From: Merluccius polli
Lineage: Eukaryota > Chordata > Actinopteri > Gadiformes > Merlucciidae
Reading direction: 5' to 3'
NCBI GenBank assembly: GCA_030340625.1
Contig: JAOPHQ010005138.1
Span: 124,001-188,000 of the forward strand
Length of the DNA stretch: 64,000 nt
Part shown: one piece after another, positions 34,808-47,425 of the stretch
Layout of the letters: the number at the start of each line of letters is the position of its first letter
Numbering within the stretch: position 1 is the stretch's first letter
Made by a program: the position numbers and the translations under genes
The notes under the pieces: model-generated
The model's input: the letters and a program-made list of their open reading frames with translations, nothing else
Database searches by the model: none
What the model was told of the DNA's origin: nothing

Positions 34808-34850
34808 AGTGTTTCAGGCCCTAGTTAACAATGTTGAGGGACATGTTAAA

Positions 34851-36582
34851 CCACTTTCACCACCATTTCACTTTTTTTTCTCAGTCAAAACAGGAACAGG
34901 AACATATAAACCATGTCTGTATGGTTCACCAAAGACTATTGAAGAACAAACTGAAGGCATAGAAATGTGAAGTAAATAAGTAAAAAAGTAATCACTTATG
35001 ATTGACGGGGTTGGCATTTCAAGTGGATTGCAAAAACATGAGGAAAAATAGTACAAACAAAAAACTAAATATTTTAAAAGTCCTCACATAGTAACATTTA
35101 TTTTCGTCTCCTTGTTTGGCATTGTGCAGTTCAGTGAAGACGACGTTGTTTTGTCTTATGAAATAAATGGAGACGGTTTCCTGATGGTCTAAGAGTACAA
35201 GTTTCTGAGTTTCTGTATACATAAGGGTATATTTGAAGCCCACACACCCCGGACTCTACACTAGCTAATCTGTTACAGCAAAGATTAAAGAAAGTGAAAT
35301 GGCGGCGGCAGGTATTTGATTTACCAATTGGAGTTGACATGGAAATAATAGAACTGCAAAATTACATTCAGATCATGAACGTGACTTTTGGGGGTTGGTG
35401 AGTACTAATACAAAGTTTCCACTCATCACTTGAGCCGCGGTCACACTGAATGATACACAAAATTACCATCTTTGAGCTTACCAATGTAAATAGTACACAA
35501 TAAATCCAATGTATAGTTATCTGAAATAATTAGGCCTATTATTTCAGTAATGAGACACCTTATGACACCCTCACTTGGACCTCACTGGAGAAAAAAAGTT
35601 TCATCCAGAAGTGCTTGTTATTGATTTAATTATTTAAGTTATTGAACTTAAATAATTCAACCACGTGAACCTCAATTTTCATTCACCCAATAATTTGGGT
35701 GAATGAAAAGTTTTGTGCTTTGTTCTTATTTTAATTGCATGATCTTACATTCTGACATCTGACTTTAGAGACAGGTTCACCTTTGACACAAATTGTTGGC
35801 CTATTGTACTTTTTTATCATAAAAAGTCACTTTATAAACGGATTGACTTTATTCATTTTATTAATTACTTTTTTAAAGAAAATATCTTTTTAAATTACAT
35901 GAATACGTTTCTACCTGATTAAGATATTTTCACATTAGGCCTATCATTAATGCATTGGTTATCTAAAAAAATAAGCAATATTATGAATTTCAATTGATTG
36001 TGGGCTTATTTTTCCCAACTTTTACAAGAGGTAGATCTTTGCCGTATTTCATCATGTGTAGTGATCTTAGGCTTAACAAGTTTGGCGACCACTGTTCTAG
36101 ATCAATACATTTTTAGGGTATTTATTGATGTAATGCAATAGGTTCCACAACCTTCATTTTACAATAATTTCAGAAAGATTTGTAAAAGCCTAACATCCCA
36201 TATATCGAATGTCACTTATAGCAAGCTGGCTGCAGGGTCGAGTGTTTTGATGAGTTCACATTGAATAGTTTGAACATCTTTGAAAATTGCAAATTACCTC
36301 ATACCAGACATTGCGACACAGCTATGAGTTAGCCAATAGGCAGGCATCCAAGGCTGTAGGCATCCAAGGCTACATACATTTACGCACAGGTTTATGAAAG
36401 CATGCAATACTAAACAGGACTTTTTCTCATTAAGGTTCAACACAAGCCATTGATTCATGTTCATTCATGTTCCAGAGGACCTACCAACCATATTTGGGTT
36501 ATCCTCTATAGCATGAATCACTCATGAATATAGTATTACCTGGGGCTTTGGGATTTTTTTCCATTTACATTGAGACTGTTAA
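34851..36582. other. Gene-free AT-rich sequence with twin hairpins
   Basis: Two small inverted repeats lie close together: 13-bp arms around ATTG at about 35632-35662, and 14-bp arms (TTTTCATTCACCCA) around a 6-bp loop at 35676-35709. No Gypsy continuation, exon or element terminus was recognised. Confidence 0.5.
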
Positions 36583-36878
36583 AGGTGCAGTGTGTAGAAT
36601 TTCGTGGCATCTAGCTGGATGGACTTAAATGGAATGGAATAAATTGAATACAATATTCATAAATATGTTTTAATTAGTGAATAATCCCATGAAAATAAGA
36701 ATTGTTGTTTTTGTTACCTTAGAATCAGCCCTTTATATCTACATAGGGAGCGGGTCCTCTTCCATGGAGCTGGCCATGTTGCACCGCCATTTTTCTACAG
36801 TAGCCAAGAATGAACAAACGGCTCTAGAGAGGACGCATTTTTAGTCATAATCTATAATGTATCTATCTTACTTGTAAG

Positions 36879-37471
36879 TGTGGCAAGTGGCGGGTTAGAA
36901 AAGGTGTACCGACAACGCCACCTGGGGAGTTTCGCCCCAGGAGATAGTTAGATGTTTATGGGAAAATTGTTAAATACCTTTGCTTTAGTTACAGGTCATC
37001 ACAGGTTCAATTACCATGGGCAGAGACGTGTTTAGAAAAGTATAAAAAGAGTTTTATTTTGCAATTATACAATAAAATATGTCACATCAACACTGGCTGT
37101 ATATCATTTAGACCGGGCCTAGAGGCAGGGGTGAACAGAGCTGGGGCTCGCTACGGCGGCCCGAAATCAAATCAAGGTGGAGGAGTAATTAACCAAAAAC
37201 ACCCGTGGTACTGCACACACACTCACACACAAGGGGTTCGTGAAGAAAACACCACCACCAGGGGTTGGGTCGCCGCCTTGGCCCTCAGCACCTGTCCACA
37301 AAGAAAAGAAAATTGTGAATCCGGCCTCCCAGTTAATACAGCCCCTGGTTTCCCCGTACTTTTAACAATTAAGATCAACAACGACAAACAACGATCAACA
37401 ACGACAAAACAATCCATCAAACAAAGGTAAATAAATGTTCATTAAACAAAACAAAAAACATCTCCACCCAG

Positions 37472-37502
<31 letters not shown>

Positions 37503-37688
37503 TCGACGATCGCGCAACCCCCCCCCCTACCCCCTCCGTCGACAATCGCACACCCCCCGCCCCCCGTCGGTCGTAGCCCCCAGCCCCCCTCACATGAAAC
37601 GGGTTCCAGCGCGCCTGTGTGTACCACGCCCATAAATCAGTGCACCAGAACCCCACTGTGAGGAGGGGTGAGCCGTGCTCCGGCCACA
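36879..37688. mobile_element. Probable solo LTR with 4-bp TSD
   Basis: The ends TGTGGCAAG and CCGGCCACA are flanked by TAAG (36875-36878 and 37689-37692). TG...CA termini and a 4-bp duplication fit an LTR retroelement. AATAAA occurs on both strands within 37030-37080, so orientation is unresolved. About 130 bp at 37480-37595 is a C-run minisatellite with 'CGTCGACGATCGCGCA' units. No coding region. Confidence 0.6.
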
Positions 37689-38211
37689 TAAGCTATGACC
37701 TATAGTTTTACAGACTAAATAACTAAATACAATTTATAAATCTATCAAGGAACCTCCTCACTTGACACTTCAATGCTGTTGTAGGCGTTGATATCATTTT
37801 GGAAGTACCTACTAGGAGTGCAAACATGTACTCGAGTAAACGGGTACTCGCCAAGCAAACCATAAACAATTACAAAAATATTTTAATTGAAAGTTGTTTG
37901 TAATTTTTCCGACATCTTCTAAACACATTTTATGTTGATAATGTATTTTGGTAAAGTTTTGAAGCAGGATATATAATTAAATAGTCCAAAACAAAGCCTT
38001 CACCTTTGCATATTGTTGTTGAGATTAAAAAAAAGTTTTACAATAATGTCCACCTGCCAGGGACGTCCCGACATCAAAACTGAAAGTAGCATAGCACTAC
38101 TGTGGTGGTGGATTAAAAGAATCACACATCTCAATAGCAGTTTCTGTAGTTTGAAAGGTTTTTTTTGTAAGTGAGAAAGATATATTTAACTAATATAAAG
38201 ATGCAATCACC

Positions 38212-38683
38212 TAGCCTAGAAATCTAGACGCTCCTAGTGGCAGCAAATTTAATTTGCAGCCCTTCGTCGTCATTTTTCGGTGCTGGAAACAGAAAATCTG
38301 TCAGGCCAATCAAATCGTGAGGGGCGGAATCAGAAGCCGGGCTACCATGACGACAGAGTTGTGACGGTTCTGTGTTAGAGGTAAACATGGCTGCTGCTGC
38401 TGGAACAGCTGTCTTTCGACTCAGCTTTGGCCGTGACTCTTCAAGACTTGAAGTTAACATTTTATTTCACTATTCTTCCACAATCCACCATACGGAACAC
38501 TTCCCCATGGACTAATTTCCGTCGCTCTGACTACGTCACCTTCTTCGTTGCTCTGATTGGTTGTAGCGCTATCCTATTGCGTGCAGAGGGAACTTGAAAG
38601 ACAACCGTTTATCCCGCCCACACTGCCAATGGAGCAATGCCAGACCCTATATCTTTCTGATGTGGGTCTGGCTTGCCAGGCTA
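38212..38683. mobile_element. TAGCC-ended MITE with 9-bp TSD (different interior)
   Basis: The ends TAGCCTAG and CCAGGCTA are flanked by GCAATCACC (38203-38211 and 38684-38692). The ends and TSD length match the elements at 34218 and 42469, but the interior is different, with 'TCTAGACGCTCCTAGTGGC'. It has CCAAT-type sites and no coding region. Confidence 0.88.
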
Positions 38684-38778
38684 GCAATCACCGTCTAGTG
38701 GTGAAGCAAAGCCGTCAGGCAGCAGTACTCCTCTCTAAAGAGCCATCATTTGGTCAATATTTCTACACAATAGGCAAA

Positions 38779-38871
38779 TTACAAAGTACCCTACCCTAAA
38801 CAATAGCCTAACTAAAGCAAAATCAACTTTTGCTTTAGTTAGGCTATTGTTTAGGGTAGGGTACTTTGTAA
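38779..38871. repeat. Perfect 44-bp inverted repeat with 5-bp loop
   Basis: The arms 38779-38822 and 38828-38871 are exact inverse copies around TCAAC. Transcribed, it would give a very stable hairpin of pre-miRNA size. It lies inside the hAT element. Confidence 0.95.
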
Positions 38872-39010
38872 CGAGTACACGAGATTTGGACCGTCTGTGC
38901 GATTAGAGTTTCTGGTATTTATTGCACCCTACTACCCTAGTACCTACTGGCACCTTACTGGCCAGTACAGGCAACCGTAGCTTCTCCTACGTCGTTGGAA
39001 ACAGAGAGGT

Positions 39011-39041
<31 letters not shown>

Positions 39042-39113
39042 GAGGGGTATTCAGTTGGTTGGAATCTGCAACCTCACCGCTAGATGCCACTAAATCCCAC
39101 ATTGTACCTTTAA

Positions 39114-40974
<1,861 letters not shown>

Positions 40975-41335
40975 GTCTCTATGTACTGGAGTAATACGGT
41001 AAGGTCTGCATTCCATATGAATCTCAGGTTAACTGACATTAGGCATTAGTCAGACCCAGGCATTAGTCAGACCCATATATTTCTCTGGTCATTTGCTGTT
41101 TGTTTACAGGCACACAAAAAGTAGTGCGAGCTAAAAGTTGTACTATTGAGACAGAATTACCCCAAAATATGAATCAACACCCTTATATTTTTATTGATTC
41201 GCAAGTGGCCAGGATAATCTACTCCGAGGTGTGCATGTATCGAAAAATAATGCACGACATGGGGGTTTCCCGCCGCAAAGTGCATTATTTTTCGACCTTG
41301 TCATGGATTATCCCTTACGTGGTACCTTGACTGCA
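40975..41335. mobile_element. Repeat family with GTGCATTATTTTTCGA hairpin, copy 1
   Basis: It matches 43985-44340 over most of its length, from 'GCATTCCATATGAATCTCA' through 'ACAGAATTACCCCAAAATATGAATC' to 'GGATAATCTACTCCGAGG'. The 3' part folds back on itself: GTGCATGTATCGAAAAATAATGCAC pairs with GTGCATTATTTTTCGA. It carries one copy of the 52-bp unit that is amplified in the other copy. A 17-bp AGGCATTAGTCAGACCC is duplicated in tandem near 41043. Ends are not fixed. Confidence 0.65.
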
Positions 41336-42432
41336 GTGTGGGGCGGCCTTCTATAGCAAGAATCACACAGATTATCACAATGCTAAGGGGCAGCAATGCA
41401 TACAATCCATACGCAAAAAAGGAAGAATCATTTAACCTTCACGCCCAGTATTGTGTGGGGCGCTTATAAAAAGAACCTAGACCCCAGCCTCTTCTCTTTT
41501 TGACTCGACACCTGTACTGAGCGCACGCCTCCTCCTGGGGAGCTCAGGGGAGCAACAAAGGAGAGTTCCACATTAAATAAAAAATGAGCAAAGTGTAGGA
41601 AGTTTCATTATTCATCACACACCGACATGCCCAGCTCCGTGGCTTCCCAAAGGGAACACTATGAAATTTCAATTGGCATCATTCTATGTGTTGAGTTTTA
41701 ATGTCAATATCGTAGACAGGCCTTCAACCGCCTCACGGCCTCCCTGCTGACTCCCAACAAGACACTTCAAAAGGAGCACTTCTCCGGATCCCTCAGTCTT
41801 GCATTAAAAAATGTTAACCTTGGAGACATGCTAATGACTCGGCCGTGAACCACGCGGAATCCTAATGAAGGTTGCGATCGTTTTGAGATGAGGAGGAAGA
41901 GAAGATGAGTCAACTGCACCCTCTGTCCACCCTGCCCACCGTCTGTCTGTCTGTCTTCCTGCCTGTTCTCTCATTTTTTCCCCTTCTTCCCCTCAACTTC
42001 AATACAATAATGATCATAATAATCATTTCTGGGACTACAAATTATGTAAATAAAAAGTTGCGTGCTAATTGTAGGTGTGTGCTAATTGTAGTAAATTAGC
42101 GAGTGTATCGTGAATGCCAGTGATGTATGACGTATGTTGTAGCCTACTGGCAAATCACCACAACCTACTCAGCCGTAGAGTGGACAAGAGATTTCTTCTC
42201 ACAGCTAATTTATTAGCGGTAGTACACAGCTCAACCTATTAATAGCCTGGAAAGACTTGAAAAAGAGTGCAACCAGCATAGCGAAAAGCATCACCACAGC
42301 ATAGCACATCATGCATTCATCGGGGTGGGTTGGAATTGGTGGACACATCACTTCAACAGGTGTTAAACAGCGAGTGGTGGTCAGCAGAAAGCTCTCCACT
42401 CCAGTGCTGGCCTGCCAGCCATGTTGTTGCCA
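41336..42432. other. Gene-free unique sequence
   Basis: No gene or element end was recognised. The block 41380-41890 is unique and of mixed composition, a possible but untested conserved noncoding segment. Confidence 0.5.
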
Positions 42433-42468
42433 GAGCGACAAGAAGAGAGGTGCAGGGAGATCGTATTG

Positions 42469-43001
42469 TAGCCTGGCTCCGCCCGCCTACGTACTTCCGC
42501 TCAATTTTCATTTCACTTCAGTACTAGGTCTGGCAGTGCTGTATGTTAGAACGATGTCTTTTCCCTCAAATGTGCCTTCCAATCAGCGAACAGGAGGCGC
42601 GGCCCCGCCTTCAAGTGGATTTCTCACTTGAAGGCGGGTGCTGTTGAAGTTTAAAACCTATTGGCTCTGCCCAGTGCCACTCTGGATCTGCCTTAACCAA
42701 TCGCTAACGTTTGGTCGTGACGTATTTCATGCGCCAGAAACCACGTTGCGCGCAGTATACAAACGGCAGATGCAGTGAGCATTAGCATTAGCCTGGTTCC
42801 ACCCGCCTCCGTACTTCCGCTCAATAACTGAAATTCGCGCACGACCTCTACGTCACTGTTCTCAGGCCGCGCCTCCTGTTCGCTGATTGGACCGGTAAAA
42901 CTTTACCGGGAGAAAACCCGCGAATATGCCGAATACCCAGACCTAGTACTGAAGTGAAATTAAATTTGAGCGGAAGTACGTAGGCGGGCGGAGCCAGGCT
43001 A
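42469..43001. mobile_element. TAGCC-ended MITE with 9-bp TSD and visible empty site
   Basis: The ends TAGCCTGG and CCAGGCTA are flanked by ATCGTATTG (42460-42468 and 43002-43010). The inverted partner arm (about 44635-44645) has the same sequence with a single ATCGTATTG and no element, which proves the ends and the 9-bp duplication. The right half holds a second 'TAGCCTGGTTCCACCC' start at about 42789, so the copy is partly self-nested. Confidence 0.93.
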
Positions 43002-43338
43002 ATCGTATTGTAACGCTTGCAGTAATGACATGATTCTGCATAATGGGCTTAATAGTCTATGCAGAGCTGTAGCAAAAGGAAGGAAAATACACATGCTAAG
43101 TACCTAGAGTAAACCTGATAAAACTGGATGGTTCATTTATTATTTCTTATACCATGGCCCGGGTGAATACTCGATTCTGATTGGCTGGAGAGGTATGCAT
43201 TATTTTTCGATACATCCACCGCCAGGACGCAAGCAGCCTCATCACCAGTCTAAAAATTAATGCGCTGAACGAAACGTTAGTAACTGTCAACTTGGACCGG
43301 ACTCGGACGGGACTACGTTTAGAAAGCTTCCCCATTGC

Positions 43339-43998
43339 CATGTTGTTACAAAGATGGTCTCTATTTACTGGAGTAATAAGGTAACGTTCCCATGTTGTTA
43401 CTAAGATCGTCTCTATTTACTGGAGTAATAAGGTAACGTTGCCATGTCGTTACTAAGATAATCTCTATTTACTGGAGTAATAAGGTAACGTTGCCATGTC
43501 GTTACTAAGATCGTCTCTATTTACTGGAGTAATAAGGTAACGTTGCCATGTCGTTACTAAGATTGTCACTATTTACTGGAGTAATAAGGTAACGTTGCCA
43601 TGTCGTTACTAAGATCATCTCTATTTACTGGAGTAATAAGGTAACGTTGCCAGGTCGTTACTAAGATTGTCTCTATTTACTGGAGTAATAAGGTTACGTT
43701 GCCATGTCGTTACTAAGATCGTCTCTATTTACTGGAGTAATAAGGTGACGTTGCCATGTTGTTACTAAGATCGTCTTTATTTACTGGAGTAATAAGGTAA
43801 CGTTGCCATGTTGTTACTAAGATCGTCTCTATTTACTGGAGTAATAAGGTAACGTTGCCAGGTCGTTGCTAAGGTCGTCTTTATTTACTGGAGTAATAAG
43901 GTAACGTTGCCATGTTGTTACTAAGATCATCTCTATTTACTGGAGTAATAAGGTAACGTTGCCAGGTCGTTGCTAAGGTCGTCTCTATTTACTGGTAA
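43339..43998. repeat. 52-bp minisatellite, about 12-13 units
   Basis: The unit contains CATGTTGTTACTAAGATCGT, then CTCTATTTACTGGAGTAATA, then AGGTAACGTTGC. Units differ by a few bases (for example ATGTCG/ATGTTG, AAGATC/AAGGTC) and show no spacers. A GTAAC...GTTAC pairing lets each unit form a short stem. Confidence 0.93.
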
Positions 43999-44345
43999 GG
44001 TAACGTCCGCATTCCATATGAATCTCATGTTAACTGATATTAGGCATTAGTCAGTCCCATATGTTTCTCTGGTCATTTTCTGGTTGTTTACAGGCACACA
44101 CAAAGTAGTGCGAACTAAAAGTTGTACTTTTGAGACAGAATTACCCCAAAATATGAATCAACACCCATATATTTTTTATTGATTCGTAGGTGGCCATGGT
44201 GTAAGCGGGATAATCTACTCCGAGGTGTGCATGTATCAACAAATAATGCACAATGCGGGGCCTAAGAACCCCCCCGGTGCGAAGCAGGGGGGGGGGGGGG
44301 GGGGGTTTGCTTCTTGCACACCTCGTCGTGGATTATCTCTTACTT
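43999..44345. mobile_element. Repeat family, copy 2
   Basis: Counterpart of 40975-41335. It ends with GATAATCTACTCCGAGGTGT and its inverse ACACCTCGTCGTGGATTATC around a G run (44287-44306), which replaces the hairpin loop seen in copy 1. Confidence 0.65.
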
Positions 44346-44436
44346 ATCCCCACGTTTGCAACTTTGTCTGTTTGTTAATTTTCCATCAATTTGTTTTCTT
44401 CTTCCTTATGTAAGGTATTCCATTTATTGTCCTTTA

Positions 44437-44441
44437 TTGAG

Positions 44442-44505
<64 letters not shown>
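44437..44505. repeat. (AAT)n microsatellite
   Basis: About 23 AAT units with one AAC interruption. It lies just inside the right arm of the composite inverted repeat. Confidence 0.95.
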
Positions 44506-44671
44506 TAATAAATTAAACATCCAGGTTTACTCTAGGTACTTAGCATGTGTCTTTTCCTTTTATTTCCTTTTGCTACAGCCCTGCATAGAATTTTCAGCCC
44601 ATTATGCAGAATAATGTCATTACTGCAAGCGTTACAATACGATCTCCCTGTGCCTCTCTTCTTGTCGCTCT

Positions 44672-45126
44672 ATTAATTATTATTATGATTCCTTTTTTTT
44701 CTTAGTGCTGTTAGCTTTTTTATTTCCTTTTCTATTTGTATGGGATTGTTTGAGATATTTGTAAAAGTATTTTTTGCTCACCTGCATTTTAACTTTACAT
44801 TAATTAACTGTATAGTACAATACATCTGGTAATATCATAACATGTCATTTAGATGAGGAAAATTGAGGTATGAGTCCACTCTCTGGCCCGTGGTATATAA
44901 ATAAAAAAAATGATAACAAAATAAAGACAAATAAAACATTCACTCTCTCTCTCACTCTCTAGCTTCTCCCTTGTTGACTGTAGGCCTACATGGGGAGTTC
45001 AAACAGTCCCTGTGAAGTTCATCTGAGCTGGGGAAAAATCCCTCATGGAATTAATTTAGATCTATTGCTAGCGATCCCTCTTATCTGCTGTATAAGGGAG
45101 AGATGATGATGATGATGATGATCATG

Positions 45127-45169
<43 letters not shown>

Positions 45170-46227
45170 CAGAGCATTCAAAACAAACACCCACACTTTG
45201 TCATTACTCTCCATGTAGAGCGCCCATGACTTAAAGAGGAAGATTTAATGCGCGAGATATGTGATGTTTCAAAAAAAAGTCAAAACAAAGCTCATTATTG
45301 GATTAGAGTCAGGCGAGTTTCACGATATTGACGCCCAAGATCATATGAATAGCTATGGCAAGGTTGACAGCAGGCCCGGGGCCAGGAGGAAGTGACTGAG
45401 GGGGCTGTTCAAATTAGCATTTTTTTTCATAAAATAAAATTTACTGATTTAACCATGCAGCCTCAGAAAGGCTAAATACAACAACATAAGACTACTGTTT
45501 CAAAATCAAAGAATACATTTATTAATCAGAGCACTCACATTAGAACAAAACACAAACTCTCCTCAGGTCATGTGTATTATGACTGGATTATCAAAATAAT
45601 CATACAAATTAATACAAGATCAGGTCTAGCAATGTATAAAGCTTTTTCACTCTCAGTACTTTAAACCCCTGTATTGTACATAGCAAAACAGCAGCAAATT
45701 GTACTGAAATATTACTACGGAAATACATATTAAAACAACAATCCAACATTGTAGTTTTTATCCCTGAACCCTGACATTTGTATTTTAACTCCCTATCAGT
45801 CTTAGTTTAAGTGACAGTACTGAAGCATTACAACAACAGTAAACGACTGAATATGAATCCGTTTTCTCCTAAATATCCTGTTACTCTGGAACTCGTTAAC
45901 TCACAATAACTAGTTGTTGCCAAAAAAAATGTTTGGCTTAAGTTGTTTTTTTTAATCATGTTGTGTGCAGCACAACCCCCTACACACAACAACGCTGTCC
46001 ATGGTTCTGAAACAACAGCGGTGCTTTCCATTGCTCTGAAACAACAGCCTAAGCGATAGTCACATGTATATCGGCCAATCATTTTGTTATTTTTACTATT
46101 TTTCTATAGATACATAAAGCTTAAAAATAAATATAACTTAGGGGGCTAAGCCCCCTTAAGACCCCTTGTGGCACAGGAGTCCAGTGTGAAAGATGTATGC
46201 AACAATAATACAAACATAAATAAATTA

Positions 46228-46278
<51 letters not shown>

Positions 46279-46286
46279 ATATAATA

Positions 46287-46330
<44 letters not shown>

Positions 46331-47349
46331 GCATACATACATAACATACATAACATAACAACAATAATATATGAATACATCTAAAGACATCCAACAAGGT
46401 ATTCAGAGAGAATTCACATACAGTCCACTACTTTCAGTGAGTAAACTATTGAGAAATTCTGTCCAAGTGCACACTGGCTGCACACTGTGGCGGTGGAGTA
46501 TATGTGTATACAAAATAAACAACAACCTTCATTTGAAAGAGAGAGAGCCATTGAGGGAGAGCGAGATGAAAACACTACATGAGACACGGTGTCTGCAGGT
46601 CCTTAAAATGTCTTAAATTCAGATGAAATAATAAAAGGCCTTATTTGTCAGTCTAAAGAAACTAAAATAAACCAGGCATAGGATTAGTTTCATTTGAACA
46701 TTGGATTCCTTATTCCTTAGGTTCTCCATTGCGTAATTAATGGTAGGTGTCAGCTACGTCTTTTTGAAGCCATGGTGGGTGGGCTTTTTGCTGTGACCTT
46801 GGCAGATGCCATTGGAGAAGACTTTTTTTATTATTAGCATCATTTTATTATATTATAAATATAGGCCTATACATTCTCAAAAATGTTGGTTCTGTTAGAT
46901 AAAGGAACATATGTGCCATGTGCAACCATTATTATTTTCAAGCTTCAAAAAATAAGTTAGTAAATAATAAGTGAAGTAAAAAGTTAAAAAGTAAGTAACC
47001 AATGTGTTTACATCAAGGCAACGACAATTTCGTATTAAACAAGTAATAATATTGCTATCTAATCCAAGTAATCCTCCCAGGAGAACTTCAGACGCCAATA
47101 AACAGCCGAGGATAATAGGTTGTCAGCAATGGTTAAAAAGCAGCAAAAACAAACACAGGGGGACTCATTAATGAGCATGGAGCTACAAGCACACCAAGGC
47201 TGTCACACACTTAAACCACACTCTAGATGTGGATGTGCTCCTAAACACACCATTTAAACCCCCCTTTAAAACTGCTTGAATATTAGGTTTTTGAATATTA
47301 AGTGTGCTGTTTAAAACACAGGGTGAGTCTGGATGTTTTAAATGCAGCA
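44672..47349. other. Gene-free sequence with microsatellites
   Basis: (GAT)n-(ATC)n at 45103-45170 is self-complementary. Two (TA)n tracts lie at about 46229-46275 and 46288-46327. A GGGGGCT...AGCCCCC pair at about 45398 and 46141 might bound an old element, but no TSD was found. No gene was recognised. Confidence 0.5.
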
Positions 47350-47425
47350 AAAAAACCTTTTCACTGAGGCGTCATCGTAGGAAAAACACAGGTATCGCTG
47401 GTAACACTGATTATGGGTCTGCTGC
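47350..47425. mobile_element. Partial copy of the 63050 MITE family
   Basis: 'TTTTCACTGAGGCGTCATCG' and 'ACACAGGTATCGCTGGTAACAC' followed by 'TTATGGGTCTGCT' match the arm of the element at 63050-63264. Only one arm is present. Confidence 0.55.

Larger units (their letters stand above)
13040..34850 (+). mobile_element. Ty3/Gypsy retrotransposon remnant split by four insertions
   Basis: Gag, protease and RT similarities lie in order on the plus strand but are spread over 21.8 kb. Four later insertions account for the spread: a TTAA MITE (14244-15040), an LTR provirus (15143-32996), a hAT element (33090-33881) and a 9-bp-TSD MITE (34218-34807). The last three have clear target duplications, and removing each one leaves Gypsy sequence continuing across the join. 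Neither Gypsy LTR was found. The 3' pol (rest of RT, RNase H, integrase) is missing. It is old and non-functional, with many stops and shifts. Confidence 0.85.
37813..38939. mobile_element. hAT-type element with 8-bp TSD
   Basis: The end TAGGAGTGCAA, and an inverse TTGCAC block near the other end (CCCTACTACCCTA), are flanked by GTACCTAC (37805-37812 and 38940-38947). CGAGTACNCG motifs lie near both ends. It contains the 9-bp-TSD MITE (38212-38683) and a perfect hairpin (38779-38871). No transposase was recognised. Confidence 0.75.
36583..39109. mobile_element. TTAA-type palindromic MITE, copy 2, complete but heavily invaded
   Basis: The left end AGGTGCAGTGTGTAG (after TTAA 36579-36582) and right end 'CACATTGTACCT' (before TTAA 39110-39113) are inverted, each with the 'GGCATCTAG'/'CTAGATGCC' block. 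Two large insertions separate the parts: an LTR element (36879-37688) and a hAT (37813-38939). Without them the MITE would be about 570 bp, matching copy 1 at 1987. A TTAA duplication with AGG ends suggests Kolobok. Confidence 0.85.
42433..44671. mobile_element. Composite inverted-repeat element
   Basis: The outer arms are inverted copies. The left arm (42433-42468 plus 43002-43132) pairs with the right arm (44518-44671), starting AGAGCGACAAGAAGAGAGG. The left arm is split by the MITE at 42469-43001, while the right arm is unsplit. Inside are a TTATACCATGGCC end at about 43147 with an inverse at about 44203, a 52-bp minisatellite, and copy 2 of the 40975 family. No target duplication was found for the whole. 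Confidence 0.65.

Noticed and set aside
43339..43998. Regular 52-bp repeats resembling a CRISPR array
   Set aside because: Direct tandem units without unique spacers, in vertebrate DNA. It is a minisatellite.
45398..46160. GGGGGCT...AGCCCCC pair as ends of an element
   Set aside because: Only a few bases pair, and no target duplication or shared copy was found.
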